A stretch of DNA of 64,000 nt from Tabrizicola soli (GTDB taxonomy: Bacteria > Pseudomonadota > Alphaproteobacteria > Rhodobacterales > Rhodobacteraceae). Below, piece after piece: positions 7,449-15,501 of the stretch. A model generated the notes under the pieces. That model did not search any database and had not been told where the DNA came from. It worked only from the letters and a program-made list of their open reading frames with translations. Location: assembly GCF_015999335.1 (NCBI RefSeq), contig NZ_JAEACP010000018.1, positions 14,200 to 78,199 on the forward strand, read 5' to 3'. The first letter of the stretch is position 1. Each line of letters starts with the position of its first letter. Both the position numbers and the translations under genes were made by a program.

Positions 7449-8462
7449 TCATCGGTCGCGGGGGGGCTTCGGGCGTGGTCCGGGCCGCCCGGCGGGGCTG
7501 CGCGGCCCGGTCGGACGGTCGGTCGCGATCCGCTCGCCCGGCTTGCGCGGGGCGGCGGGGCGGGTGGCCTTCTGCCAGCTGTCCGAGAGCTGTTTCAGGC
7601 CCTCCCCGGGCTTCAGCGCCTTGCGGGCGGGTTTGGCCGGGGTCTTCTCCGCCGGTTTCGGCGCGGCGCGGCGGGGCTTGTCGCCGGCGTCGGCCTCGCC
7701 CAGGCCCAACTGCTCGCGCAGGACGCGGGCCCTGACCTCCTCGACCTCTCCGGGCTTCAGCTCGTTCAGGCGGAAGGGCCCGTAGGAGATGCGGATCAGG
7801 CGGTTCACCGTCAGCCCGATATGCGCCATCGCACGGCGGATCTCGCGGTTGCGGCCCTCGCGGATGCCCACGGTCAGCCAGGCGTTGGCCCCCTGGTGGC
7901 GGTCGAGCTTGACTTCCATCGGCAGGAACTTCTCGCCCTCGATGATGACGCCCCTGCGCAGGGGGTCCAGATCCGGGTCGGTCGGGTTGCCCTTGACCCG
8001 CACCCGGTACTTCCGCAGCCAGCCGGTCGAGGGCAGCTCCAGCCGCCGCTTCAGCTCGCCGTCGTTGGTGAGAAGCAGCAGCCCCTCCGAGTTGAGGTCG
8101 AGCCGGCCCACGGACATCACGCGCGGCATGTCCTCGGGCAGGTGGTCGAAAACGGTGTCGCGGCCCTTTTCATCGGCGGCCGAGGTCACCAGCCCCTCGG
8201 GCTTGTAGTAGAGCCAGAGGCGCGGGGGTTCGGGCTGGCCCACGGGCTCGCCCCGGACGGTGATCCGGTCGCGGGCGGTCACGTTCAGCGCGGGCGAGGT
8301 GATGACCTTGCCGTTGACCTTGACCTCGCCGAGCTCGATCAACCGCTCCGCCTCGCGGCGCGAGGCGATGCCGGCGCGCGACAGGACCTTGGCGATGCGC
8401 TCGCCCTCGGGGGCGTCGGCCGGGGGCTTTGCGGGGGCTTTGGGCTTTTCTTTTTCGGCCAT
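7449..8462 (-). CDS. rluB: rRNA pseudouridine synthase, RsuA/RluB family
   Basis: 337 residues from the ATG at 8462; ATGs at 8468 and 8471 are alternatives, and a CAGG lies nine bases before 8462. An S4 RNA-binding domain (RIAKVLSRAGIASRREAERLIELGEVKVNGK, about residues 22-55) precedes the catalytic domain with GRLDLNSEGLLLLTNDG, whose Asp is the conserved nucleophile. RluB modifies 23S rRNA near U2605 in E. coli; the RluB/RluE/RsuA split is not certain from sequence alone. The C-terminal 75 residues are a Lys/Arg/Pro/Ala-rich disordered tail common in alphaproteobacterial members. It diverges from tadA. Confidence 0.85.
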   Translation of the reverse strand: MAEKEKPKAPAKPPADAPEGERIAKVLSRAGIASRREAERLIELGEVKVNGKVITSPALNVTARDRITVRGEPVGQPEPPRLWLYYKPEGLVTSAADEKGRDTVFDHLPEDMPRVMSVGRLDLNSEGLLLLTNDGELKRRLELPSTGWLRKYRVRVKGNPTDPDLDPLRRGVIIEGEKFLPMEVKLDRHQGANAWLTVGIREGRNREIRRAMAHIGLTVNRLIRISYGPFRLNELKPGEVEEVRARVLREQLGLGEADAGDKPRRAAPKPAEKTPAKPARKALKPGEGLKQLSDSWQKATRPAAPRKPGERIATDRPTGPRSPAGRPGPRPKPPRDR

Positions 8463-8484
8463 GACCATCATCCTGCGGCGCAAG

Positions 8485-8547
8485 GTGGCCAGCCCCGGGG
8501 GTTTTCCACCCCCGGACCCCCGAGGATATTTGAGCAAAGATGAAAGA
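8485..8547. repeat. Intergenic GCAAATATCC-type repeat, copy A
   Basis: Read on the minus strand: TTTGCTCAAATATCCTCGG, then GGGTCCGGGGGTGG, AAAA and a CCCCCGGGG end that folds on the preceding G-run. The same element with small changes lies at 48843-48886, and a shorter piece at 22095-22133. Here it fills the divergent rluB-tadA gap and includes the tadA start codon. Confidence 0.65.
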
Positions 8548-9001
8548 GCAACGCGAAGGCTTCCGGTCGTTCATGGCACTGGCGCTGGAGGAGGCGCGGG
8601 CGGCGGCGGCGCGGGGAGAGGTGCCGGTCGGCGCGGTGGTGGTGCGCGGGGCCGAGGTGGTGGCGCGGGCGGGGAACCGGACACGGGAGTTGAAGGACCC
8701 CACGGCCCATGCCGAGATGCTGGCGATCCGCGAGGCCTGCCGGCTGGCGGGGTCGGAGCGGCTGGGGGGGCATGATCTCTATGTGACGCTGGAGCCCTGC
8801 CCGATGTGTGCGGCCGCGATCTCGGCGGCGCGGATCGGGCGGCTTTACTACGGGGCGGCGGATCCGAAGTCGGGGGGCGTGGCGGTGGGGGCACGGGTCT
8901 TCAGCCACCCGCAGTGCCACCACGTTCCCGAGGTCTACGACGGGATCGGGGCGGGGGAGGCGGAGGCGCTGCTGAAGGGGTTCTTCCAGGGCAGGCGGTA
9001 G
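8540..9001 (+). CDS. tadA: tRNA-specific adenosine deaminase
   Basis: 153 residues. Cytidine-deaminase-fold zinc sites are all present: HAE at His57/Glu59 and PCPMC with Cys87 and Cys90. The enzyme converts adenosine 34 of tRNA-Arg(ACG) to inosine, and length is normal for TadA. The ATG at 8540 lies inside an intergenic repeat and its GAGG is 13 bases away. The next ATG (8573) would still keep the whole catalytic core, so the exact start is open. A 22-base palindrome overlaps the stop codon. Confidence 0.9.
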   Translation: MKEQREGFRSFMALALEEARAAAARGEVPVGAVVVRGAEVVARAGNRTRELKDPTAHAEMLAIREACRLAGSERLGGHDLYVTLEPCPMCAAAISAARIGRLYYGAADPKSGGVAVGARVFSHPQCHHVPEVYDGIGAGEAEALLKGFFQGRR

Positions 9002-9021
9002 CTGTCCACGCGTGGACAGCT
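9000..9021 (+). terminator. Perfect 22-base palindrome at tadA stop
   Basis: AGCTGTCCACG and its exact complement form a perfect hairpin that begins in the TAG stop codon and is followed by TTTG. The T tract is short, so it may be a weak terminator or an mRNA 3'-end stabiliser. Confidence 0.5.
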
Positions 9022-9091
9022 TTGCCGGTTCAATGATTCCAATGACCTGTCGGCCGCGATTCAGGAAATGTTAACATCTGGAGAAGGCCCG

Positions 9092-9787
9092 TCAGATGCG
9101 GATCGGGTCCAGGACCTCGTGCTCGATCACCTGGACACCGGGGGGCAGGCCCGCCTTGAGCACGCTCGCGTCCTGCGCGAGGATCGGGAAGGTCCTGTAA
9201 TGGCAGGGGATCACCCAGCGGAAGTTGAACCACTTGCGCGCGGCCCAGGCGGCGCGGGCCATGTCCATCGTGTAATGCCCGCCGCAGCAGAGGATGCCGA
9301 TGTCGGGCTGGTGATACTCGGCCATCCAGGCCATGTCGGCCATGATGTCGGTGTCGCCCGAGAGGTAGATCGTGTGGCCCTCGCCCGCGATCATGAAGCC
9401 GGCGGCCGATCCGGCGGGCAGAAGGCCCTTGTCGCCGAAGTCGATGCTGGCGGAATGGACCGCGTTGACCATCGTCACCCTGGCCCCGCCCAACTCCAGC
9501 GTGCCGCCCTTGCCGAAGCCCACCGTCTGCGCCCCCTGGCCGTTCAGCCATTCCGAAAGCTCGTGGATGCAATGCACCTTGATCCCGAGCTTGCCCGCCA
9601 GCCGGGCGGCATCGGCGGCGTGGTCGCCATGGGCATGGGTCAGGAGAAGATGCGTGGCGCCCTGCACGGCCTCGTCCTCGCGGCCTGCGGGGAAGCTGGG
9701 GTTGCCGGTGATCCAGGGATCCACCAGGAGCACGGCCTCCTCGATCTCAATGCGAAAGCCGGAATGGCCGAGCCAGGTGATCTGCAT
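9092..9787 (-). CDS. UPF0173 metal-dependent hydrolase (metallo-beta-lactamase fold)
   Basis: 231 residues from the ATG at 9787; a longer frame to 9886 has no better start. The fold is recognisable from WLGHSGFRIE, LLVDPWITGNP, the metal motif LLLTHAHGDHAADA (HxHxDH, about residues 49-54), ASIDFGDKG and YLSGDTDIMADM. UPF0173 enzymes hydrolyse unknown substrates with a dinuclear metal centre. It is transcribed divergently from gatC and is not obviously linked to it. Confidence 0.85.
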   Translation of the reverse strand: MQITWLGHSGFRIEIEEAVLLVDPWITGNPSFPAGREDEAVQGATHLLLTHAHGDHAADAARLAGKLGIKVHCIHELSEWLNGQGAQTVGFGKGGTLELGGARVTMVNAVHSASIDFGDKGLLPAGSAAGFMIAGEGHTIYLSGDTDIMADMAWMAEYHQPDIGILCCGGHYTMDMARAAWAARKWFNFRWVIPCHYRTFPILAQDASVLKAGLPPGVQVIEHEVLDPIRI

Positions 9788-9897
9788 GGGTCTCTCCATC
9801 TTCATTCGGGAAGGGGCCAGTTTCGGGAAATGTCGCGGTCCTGACAATCCGCAATCGTCGGAATGGCCTGATTGCCCTGCCGTCACCCGCCTTGCGC

Positions 9898-9926
9898 TTG
9901 CAGGGGCAGGGGCAGCGGGCTAAACG
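9898..9926 (+). promoter_or_regulatory. Candidate sigma-70 promoter of gatCA
   Basis: TTGCAG, a 17-base spacer and TAAACG, ending 24 bases before the gatC ATG. The spacing is ideal; both hexamers are moderate matches. Confidence 0.4.
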
Positions 9927-9950
9927 GGGGCCAAACCATCGGAGAGCCCA

Positions 9951-10238
9951 ATGGCCATTGATATCGACACCGCCCGCAAGGTGGCAAAGCTGGCCCGGAT
10001 CCGGGTCGAGGAGGCCGATCTGCCCAAGCTGGCTGGCCAGCTTTCGGGCATCCTGGGCTTCATGGAACAGCTGAACGAGGTGGACGTCGAGGGCGTGGAG
10101 CCGATGACCTCGGTCACGCCGATGCGGCTGAAGCGGCGGGTGGACGAGGTGACGGATGGCAATATCCAGGCGCAGGTCCTGAAGAACGCGCCGGATGCGC
10201 GCGAGGGGTTCTTTGCCGTGCCGAAGGTGGTGGAATGA
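9951..10238 (+). CDS. gatC: Asp-tRNA(Asn)/Glu-tRNA(Gln) amidotransferase subunit C
   Basis: 95 residues, full length for GatC, starting [21 protein letters not shown] with the conserved [23 protein letters not shown] helix and the PMTSVTPM segment. GatC wraps the GatA-GatB interface of the transamidosome that converts misacylated Glu-tRNA(Gln) or Asp-tRNA(Asn) to the correct amide form in the cytoplasm. Its TGA overlaps the gatA ATG in an ATGA, indicating coupled translation. gatB is not in the window, as is usual where gatCA and gatB are separated. Confidence 0.93.
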   Translation: MAIDIDTARKVAKLARIRVEEADLPKLAGQLSGILGFMEQLNEVDVEGVEPMTSVTPMRLKRRVDEVTDGNIQAQVLKNAPDAREGFFAVPKVVE

Positions 10239-11719
10239 GCGCGAATACATGGACCATCGCGGCGGCGCGGGATGCGTTGCGCAAGGGCGAGATCTCGGCG
10301 GTCGACCTGACCATGTCCTGCCTGACGGCGATCGACGCGGGCGATACGCTGAACGCCTTCGTGCACAGGACGCCCGAGATCGCGCTGGAACAGGCGCGGG
10401 CGGCGGATGCGCGGCTGAAGGCGGGCGATGCGCCCTCGATGTGCGGGATTCCCCTGGGGATCAAGGACCTGTTCTGCACCAAGGGGGTGCCGTCGCAGGC
10501 CGCTTCGAACATCCTGAAGGGCTTCAGGCCCGAGTATGAGTCGACCGTCACCTCGAAGCTGTTCGGCGCGGGCGCGGTGATGCTGGGCAAGCTGAACATG
10601 GACGAATTCGCCATGGGCTCGTCCAACGAGACCTCGTGCTACGGCAATGCCGTCAGCCCCTGGCAGCGCAAGGGGTCGAACGTCCAGCTGACGCCGGGCG
10701 GATCCTCGGGCGGCTCGGCTGCGGCGGTGGCGGCGGACCTGTGCCTGGCGGCGACGGGGACGGATACCGGGGGCTCGATCCGGCAGCCGGCGGCCTTTAC
10801 CGGGATCGTGGGGATCAAGCCGACCTATGGCCGTGTGAGCCGCTGGGGCGTGGTGGCCTTTGCCTCGTCGCTGGACCAGGCCGGGCCGATGACCAAGTCG
10901 GTGCGCGATGCGGCGATCATGCTGCAGGCGATGGCGGGGCATGATCCGAAGGATTCGACCAGCGCCGACCTGGCCGTGCCGGATTTCGAAGCGGCGCTGA
11001 CCGGCGACATCCGCGGCAAGGTCATCGGGATTCCGAAGGAATACCGGATGGACGGGATGCCCGAGGAGATCGATGCGCTGTGGGCGCGCGGGATCGAGAT
11101 GCTGCGCGATGCCGGGGCCGAGGTGCGGGACATCTCGCTGCCCCATACGAAATACGCGCTGCCGGCCTATTACGTCATCGCCCCGGCCGAGGCCTCGTCC
11201 AACCTCGCCCGCTATGACGGGGTGCGCTATGGCCACCGCGCCAAGCTGAGCCATGGCGACGGCGTGACCGAGATGTACGAGAAGACCCGGGCCGAGGGTT
11301 TCGGCCCCGAGGTGCAGCGGCGGATCATGGTCGGGACCTATGTGCTGTCGGCCGGGTTCTACGACGCCTATTACAACCGTGCGCGGAAGGTGCGGGCGCT
11401 GATCAAGCGCGATTTCGAGACCGTGTTCGCGGAGGGAATCGACTCGATCCTGACGCCCGCGACGCCCTCGGCGGCCTTCGGGCTGGGCGAGATGGCGGAT
11501 GTGGATCCGGTGAAGATGTATCTGAACGACGTCTTCACCGTGACGGTGAACCTGGCCGGGCTGCCGGGGATCTCGGTTCCCGTCGGGTTGGATCACCAGG
11601 GGCTGCCCCTGGGGCTGCAGCTGATCGGGCGGCCCTGGGAGGAGGGGGCGCTGCTCAATTACGCACATGTGTTGGAAAGCCGTGCGGGCTTTGTGGCCAA
11701 GGCCGGGAAATGGTGGTAA
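10235..11719 (+). CDS. gatA: Glu-tRNA(Gln) amidotransferase subunit A
   Basis: 494 residues, standard GatA length. The amidase signature is intact: catalytic Lys in [10 protein letters not shown] (about residue 77), and the Ser-rich [21 protein letters not shown] block that supplies the cis-Ser and the nucleophilic Ser (in [13 protein letters not shown]). GatA liberates ammonia from glutamine for the transamidation done by GatB. It overlaps gatC by four bases. A lipoprotein gene follows after 34 bases with no clear terminator. Confidence 0.95.
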   Translation: MSANTWTIAAARDALRKGEISAVDLTMSCLTAIDAGDTLNAFVHRTPEIALEQARAADARLKAGDAPSMCGIPLGIKDLFCTKGVPSQAASNILKGFRPEYESTVTSKLFGAGAVMLGKLNMDEFAMGSSNETSCYGNAVSPWQRKGSNVQLTPGGSSGGSAAAVAADLCLAATGTDTGGSIRQPAAFTGIVGIKPTYGRVSRWGVVAFASSLDQAGPMTKSVRDAAIMLQAMAGHDPKDSTSADLAVPDFEAALTGDIRGKVIGIPKEYRMDGMPEEIDALWARGIEMLRDAGAEVRDISLPHTKYALPAYYVIAPAEASSNLARYDGVRYGHRAKLSHGDGVTEMYEKTRAEGFGPEVQRRIMVGTYVLSAGFYDAYYNRARKVRALIKRDFETVFAEGIDSILTPATPSAAFGLGEMADVDPVKMYLNDVFTVTVNLAGLPGISVPVGLDHQGLPLGLQLIGRPWEEGALLNYAHVLESRAGFVAKAGKWW

Positions 11720-11753
11720 GGGGCGGCCGAAAGTTCGCTTGCCGAGGCAGTTG

Positions 11754-12479
11754 ATGAGCCGTAATTCCATTGGTCCCGTTGCCGGCGCCGCCCTTGCGGC
11801 GCTGTTGCTGACCGCCTGCACCCCCTCGACCCAGAGCAGCGGCTCGGGCGTGGGGTTCCAGGACTACAACGCCTATGTCCGTGGGGCGCAGCCGCAGCCG
11901 GTGACGGTCGCCCCGCCCGCCGCCGGCTTCGATCCGGCCGCGGCCTCGGCGGCGATCGACCGGGCCTCGGGCGTGACCCCGCCGCCGGTGGTGACGCCAC
12001 TGCCGGGGACGGATGCCGGCATCATCAGCGACAACCGCCCGCGCGGCGGCGCTCCGGCCGGGATCCAGGAGGAATCGGGCGAGGTCAGCCACGCCGGCAT
12101 CTCGGACGAGCAGGACTTCACCGCCGTCGCGGCGCGCGAGACGATCGAGAGCGACGCGGAGCGAATCGCGCGCAACCGGGCGGACTATGTCGTGGTCCAG
12201 CCGAAGGACCTGCCGCAGCGGCCGGGGGATACCGGGCCGAACATCGTCGAATTCGCGCTGGCCACCAACCACGCGCCCGGCGTGCAGATGTACAAGCGCA
12301 GCGGCCTGGGCTCGCGCGATTCAAGCTCGGCCTGCGCCAAGTTCGCCTCGCCGGATCTGGCGCAGCAGGAGTTTCTGGCCAAGGGCGGGCCGGAGCGTGA
12401 CCGGATGGGCGTGGACCCGGACGGCGACGGCTTCGCCTGCGCCTGGGACCCGCGCCCGTTCCGCACCGCGCTGCAGTGA
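11754..12479 (+). CDS. Lipoprotein with C-terminal excalibur-like calcium-binding motif
   Basis: 241 residues from the ATG at 11754. A signal peptide ends in the lipobox LLTAC (Cys about 22). A Pro/Ala-rich low-complexity region follows, then a conserved C-terminal third ending MGVDPDGDGFACAWDPRPF, which matches the Dx(D)xDGxxC loop of excalibur calcium-binding domains. It is likely anchored in the envelope. Its TGA overlaps the GTG start of the amidase gene, so the two are probably translated together and may both act on the cell wall. The specific function is unknown. Confidence 0.75.
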   Translation: MSRNSIGPVAGAALAALLLTACTPSTQSSGSGVGFQDYNAYVRGAQPQPVTVAPPAAGFDPAAASAAIDRASGVTPPPVVTPLPGTDAGIISDNRPRGGAPAGIQEESGEVSHAGISDEQDFTAVAARETIESDAERIARNRADYVVVQPKDLPQRPGDTGPNIVEFALATNHAPGVQMYKRSGLGSRDSSSACAKFASPDLAQQEFLAKGGPERDRMGVDPDGDGFACAWDPRPFRTALQ

Positions 12480-13171
12480 GCCTGACGCATCCGTCGCCGA
12501 ACTTCGGCGACCGGCGCGGCAGGCGGGTGGAACTGGTCGTGCTGCATTACACCGCGATGCCCGGCTGCGCCGAGGCCCTGGCGCGGCTATGCGACCCTGC
12601 GGCCGAGGTTTCGGCGCATTACCTGATCGACGTGGATGGAACGGTCCTGTCCATGGTGGACGAGGGCGCGCGGGCCTGGCATGCCGGGGCGGGCGAATGG
12701 CGGGGCGAGGGGGATGTGAACTCGCGCTCGATCGGGGTGGAACTGGCCAATCCGGGCGACCGGCCGTTCGCCGAGCCGCAGATGCGGGCGTTGGAGCGGG
12801 TGCTGTCCGGGATCCTGGACCGGCATGGCCTGGCGCCGCGGGCGGTGATCGGTCACAGCGACATGGCCCCCGGCCGCAAGGGCGACCCCGGCCGCCGCTT
12901 CGACTGGCGCAGGCTGGCGGAGGAGGGGCTGTCGGTCTGGCCCACTCCGGTCGCGGCCCCCCCTCCCCATCCCTCCCCCACGCGGGGGGAGGGAGGCGCT
13001 TCACCCGACATGGCGGGTTTCCTGGACGACCTGCGGGCCTTCGGCTATCCCGAGGCCGCGCCCGCGACGCTGCTGGCCGCCTTCCGCCTGCGCTTCCGGC
13101 CCTGGGCGCAGGGGCCGCTGGACGACGCCGACCGGGCGCTTGCGGCGGGGCTGCGCCGTTTTGCCGATTGA
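12476..13171 (+). CDS. N-acetylmuramoyl-L-alanine amidase (Amidase_2, AmiD-like)
   Basis: 231 residues from a GTG that overlaps the upstream stop (GTGA). The Amidase_2 zinc fold is clear: VVLHYTAMPG (first His), VSAHYLIDVDGTVLSMVDE, WHAGAGEW, SIGVELAN, and VIGHSDMAPGRKGDPG (zinc His and Asp). A proline-rich linker then leads to a small C-terminal peptidoglycan-binding-like region (MAGFLDDLRAFGYP...). The linker is made by an in-frame copy of a palindromic repeat (12957-13000). No signal peptide is visible, so it is either cytoplasmic, acting on recycled muropeptides, or exported another way. Confidence 0.85.
   Translation: MSLTHPSPNFGDRRGRRVELVVLHYTAMPGCAEALARLCDPAAEVSAHYLIDVDGTVLSMVDEGARAWHAGAGEWRGEGDVNSRSIGVELANPGDRPFAEPQMRALERVLSGILDRHGLAPRAVIGHSDMAPGRKGDPGRRFDWRRLAEEGLSVWPTPVAAPPPHPSPTRGEGGASPDMAGFLDDLRAFGYPEAAPATLLAAFRLRFRPWAQGPLDDADRALAAGLRRFAD
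12957..13000 (+). repeat. In-frame PSPTRGEGG-coding palindromic repeat
   Basis: A C-rich arm (CCCCTCCCCATCCCTCCCCC) and a G-rich arm (GCGGGGGGAGGGAGG) form a hairpin. It encodes PPPHPSPTRGEGGAS in the amidase. A matching copy sits in frame in hrpB (52862-52905), and a diverged one is intergenic at 22008-22052. Confidence 0.7.
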
Positions 13172-13196
13172 CGCGCCGGGCCTGCCTGCCTAACTG
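13168..13196 (+). promoter_or_regulatory. Promoter of rnpB
   Basis: TTGACG, 17-base spacer, TAACTG, placing the start near 13203, exactly where the P1 helix of the RNA begins. The -35 box overlaps the stop codon of the amidase gene. Confidence 0.65.
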
Positions 13197-13202
13197 ATCC
13201 CG

Positions 13203-13595
13203 CGCGGAGGGCTGGATGACCGCGGGGTGCAAGCCTCGAGGAAAGTCCGGACTCCCGTTGGCAAGGGTGCCGGGTAACGCCCGGCGGGGGCAACCCCAGG
13301 GAAAGCGCCACAGAGAACAGACTGCCCTTGTCCGCAAGGGTAACGGTGAAAAGGTGGGGCAAGAGCCCACCGCGGGACTGGCAACAGGACCGGCATGGCA
13401 AGCCCCACCCGGAGCAACGCCAAATAGGGGCCTCGCGCGGGGGCCGGTCCCGAAAGGGATACCGCCCGCAGGGACGCCAACGCCCGAGAGGCCCGGGTTG
13501 GCAGCTTGACCGCCGTGGCGACACGGTCGGCAGAGGAATGGTCATCCAGAGGGGCAACCCTTGGACAGAATCCGGCTTACAGGCTCTCCGCGCAG
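13203..13595 (+). ncRNA. rnpB: RNase P RNA (type A)
   Basis: Catalytic RNA that removes 5' leaders from tRNA precursors. Diagnostic elements: the CR-I block GAGGAAAGTCCGGACTCC near 13240, ACAGAGAACAGACTGCC in the middle, and the 3' block ACAGAATCCGGCTTAC near 13565-13580. The 5' GCGCGGAG (13202-13209) pairs with CTCCGCGC (13586-13593) as helix P1, fixing both ends to within a few bases. About 390 bases is normal for an alphaproteobacterial RNase P RNA. Confidence 0.95.
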
Positions 13596-13611
13596 TCACG
13601 ATCCCGTGCCC

Positions 13612-13625
13612 TTGATACAGGTCAA
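13612..13625 (+). promoter_or_regulatory. Candidate FnrL/FNR box
   Basis: TTGAT-ACAG-GTCAA matches the FNR consensus TTGAT-N4-ATCAA at nine of ten positions. It is 74 bases before the EF-hand gene's ATG and just after rnpB. It suggests oxygen-responsive control of that gene. Confidence 0.55.
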
Positions 13626-13698
13626 TGCCAAGGCCGACCGGACGCGGCCCGATCATACTGTGGATGCGCCATTGCATCCATCTGGACAGGAGGGACAG

Positions 13699-14334
13699 AT
13701 GACCAAGGCATTCTCCATCATAGTGGCCATGGCCCTCGGGGCCGCCGCTCCCGCGTTGGCACAGGGGCAACCCGGCTGGGGCATGGGGCCGGGCTGGGGC
13801 ATGGGCTCCGGCGGTATGGGATCCGGCTGGGGTATGGGCCCCGGTTGGGAGGGCCCCGGCTGGGGCATGGGGCCGGGAATGGGGCCGGGAATGGGGCAGG
13901 GCTGGGGCATGGGCCCCGGCGGCGGAATGCCCGGCTGGGGCATGGGACCGGGCGGCATGGGGCCCGGAGCCATGGGGCGCGGGATGATGATGGGCGGCAT
14001 CGACGCCGACCAGAGCGGCGACATCTCGGCCGAGGAAGCGGCGGCCCATGCCGAGGCGATGTTCGCGCTGATGGACGGCAATGCCGATGGCGTGCTGGAA
14101 GCAGGTGAGTTCGGCGCGGGGCGGATGGGGATGATGAACCCCTGGGCCCCCGGCATGGCGCAGGCGATGCAGGAACGCCACGCGCAACGCTTCGCCGCGC
14201 GGGATGGCGACGGCGACGGCAAGGTCACGATGGCCGAATTCCTTGCCGCCGAGAAGGCGCAGTACGATGCCGCCGACAAGGATGGCGACGGCAAGGTCTC
14301 GCCCTGGGAGTTGCGGGCGGCGATGTGGCAATAA
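13699..14334 (+). CDS. Secreted EF-hand protein with Gly-Met-Trp repeats
   Basis: 211 residues from the ATG at 13699, preceded by GGAGGGACAG. A cleavable signal peptide (about 1-21, ending APALAQ) is followed by some 75 residues of WGMGPG-type repeats, then four canonical EF-hand loops: DADQSGDISAEE, DGNADGVLEAGE, DGDGDGKVTMAE and DKDGDGKVSPWE. All have Asp/Asn/Ser at loop positions 1, 3 and 5, Gly at 6 and Glu at 12, so calcium binding is likely. The Met-rich repeats could bind a soft metal such as copper, but that is inference. It probably acts in the periplasm. An FNR-type box lies upstream. Confidence 0.8.
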   Translation: MTKAFSIIVAMALGAAAPALAQGQPGWGMGPGWGMGSGGMGSGWGMGPGWEGPGWGMGPGMGPGMGQGWGMGPGGGMPGWGMGPGGMGPGAMGRGMMMGGIDADQSGDISAEEAAAHAEAMFALMDGNADGVLEAGEFGAGRMGMMNPWAPGMAQAMQERHAQRFAARDGDGDGKVTMAEFLAAEKAQYDAADKDGDGKVSPWELRAAMWQ

Positions 14335-14349
14335 GTCAGCCGATTGCGG

Positions 14350-14378
14350 TTGACTCTGCCACGAAGCTGGCTAAAAGG
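14350..14378 (+). promoter_or_regulatory. Candidate promoter of rpmG
   Basis: TTGACT is a strong -35 element. With a 17-base spacer the -10 would be AAAAGG; with 15 bases it would be CTAAAA. The start would be about 50 bases before rpmG. Confidence 0.4.
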
Positions 14379-14435
14379 CGGGCTTCAAGGATTTGACCGG
14401 GGGCCGATGGTTTCCCCGATGCAGAGGAAGCGACC

Positions 14436-14603
14436 ATGGCAAAGCCCGCCACCATCAAGATCCGCCTGAACTCGACCGCGGGCACCGGCCACTTCTACGT
14501 GACCAAGAAGAACGCCCGCACGATGACCGAGAAGATGGTCATCAAGAAATACGATCCCGTGAAGCGGGAGCATGTCGAATACAAGGAAGGCAAGATCAAG
14601 TAA
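14436..14603 (+). CDS. rpmG: 50S ribosomal protein L33
   Basis: 55 residues beginning [20 protein letters not shown], ending VEYKEGKIK. It is full length for the cysteine-free L33 found in many alphaproteobacteria; the zinc CxxC pairs of other L33 forms are absent, so it does not depend on zinc. AGGAAG lies seven bases before the ATG. It is monocistronic, with a promoter-like TTGACT upstream and a strong terminator hairpin downstream. Confidence 0.95.
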   Translation: MAKPATIKIRLNSTAGTGHFYVTKKNARTMTEKMVIKKYDPVKREHVEYKEGKIK

Positions 14604-14627
14604 GATCCGCCGATCCAAGGGGAATCA

Positions 14628-14663
14628 GGGGCCGTGTCCGGGGGACGCGGCCCTTTCCTTTTG
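14628..14663 (+). terminator. Rho-independent terminator of rpmG
   Basis: GGGCCGTGTCC and GGACGCGGCCC form an 11-base stem (one G-T pair) with a GGG loop, followed by TTTCCTTTTG. Confidence 0.75.
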
Positions 14664-14756
14664 CGGTAAGCCGACGCTGATGCGAATTCCCGTGCCGCCG
14701 CTTGACGGACGGGGGGCGGGCGGCGATCCCATGCGGGTCACGCAGCGGAGACCGAG

Positions 14757-15449
14757 ATGGAACGCAATCACCGGGAAGAACATTACGTCGCGCGGGTCGG
14801 CTGGCTCAGGGCGGCGGTGCTGGGGGCGAATGACGGCATCGTCTCGACCGCCTCGCTGATCGTGGGGGTCGCGGCCGCCTCGGGCCGGGGCGAGGTGCTG
14901 CTGGCCGGGGCGGCGGGCCTTGCGGCGGGGGCCCTGTCGATGGCGGCGGGGGAATATGTCAGCGTCTCGTCCCAGGCCGATACCGAGGCCGCCGACATCA
15001 CCCGCGAGCGGCGGGAGATCGCCGCGGACCCCGCCGAGGAGCTGCGCGCGCTGGCCGGGATCTACGAGGACCGGGGCGTGCCGCCCGAACTGGCCCGGCA
15101 GGTGGCGGCGGCCTTGCATGCGAAGGACCCGCTGGCGGCCCATGTGCGCGACGAGCTGGGGATCTTCGAGCATACCGAGGCAAGGCCGCTGGTGGCGGCG
15201 GGGGCCTCGGCCCTGACCTTCGGCGTGGGGGCGGCCCTGCCGCTGGCGGCGGCGGCGCTGGCGCCCGAGCCGCAGATCGCGCTTTGGGTCACCGCCTTGT
15301 CGCTGGTCTTCCTGGCGCTGCTGGGAGCGGTGGGCGCGAAGGCGGGCGGGGCGAGCCTGCCCCGCGCCGTGGCGCGGGTGACCTTCTGGGGGGCGGTCGC
15401 GATGGCGGTGACCTGGGCGGTCGGCCATGTCTTCGGCGCGGTGGTCTGA
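14757..15449 (+). CDS. VIT1/CCC1-family iron/manganese transporter
   Basis: 230 residues. The first transmembrane helix carries the family signature LGANDGIVSTASLIVGVAAA, and the second AGALSMAAGEYVSVSSQ. A cytosolic metal-binding helical segment rich in Glu follows (ERREIAADPAEELRALAGIYEDRG), then three more transmembrane helices, five in total. Family members export Fe(II) or Mn(II) from the cytoplasm. No iron-responsive operator was recognised upstream. It ends in a hairpin shared with the convergent Bax-inhibitor gene. Confidence 0.85.
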   Translation: MERNHREEHYVARVGWLRAAVLGANDGIVSTASLIVGVAAASGRGEVLLAGAAGLAAGALSMAAGEYVSVSSQADTEAADITRERREIAADPAEELRALAGIYEDRGVPPELARQVAAALHAKDPLAAHVRDELGIFEHTEARPLVAAGASALTFGVGAALPLAAAALAPEPQIALWVTALSLVFLALLGAVGAKAGGASLPRAVARVTFWGAVAMAVTWAVGHVFGAVV

Positions 15450-15457
15450 AACGCAAA

Positions 15458-15481
15458 GGGGCCGGTCCTGCGACCGGCCCC
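15458..15481. terminator. Bidirectional terminator hairpin
   Basis: GGGGCCGGTC-CTGC-GACCGGCCCC, a perfect 10-base stem between convergent genes ending at 15449 and 15502. Confidence 0.65.
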
Positions 15482-15501
15482 CCGAGGGTTCCTTGCTGCG
15501 G

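Noticed and set aside
9920-11821. 633-codon minus frame opposite gatA
   Set aside because: Shadow of gatCA; no start context or domain.
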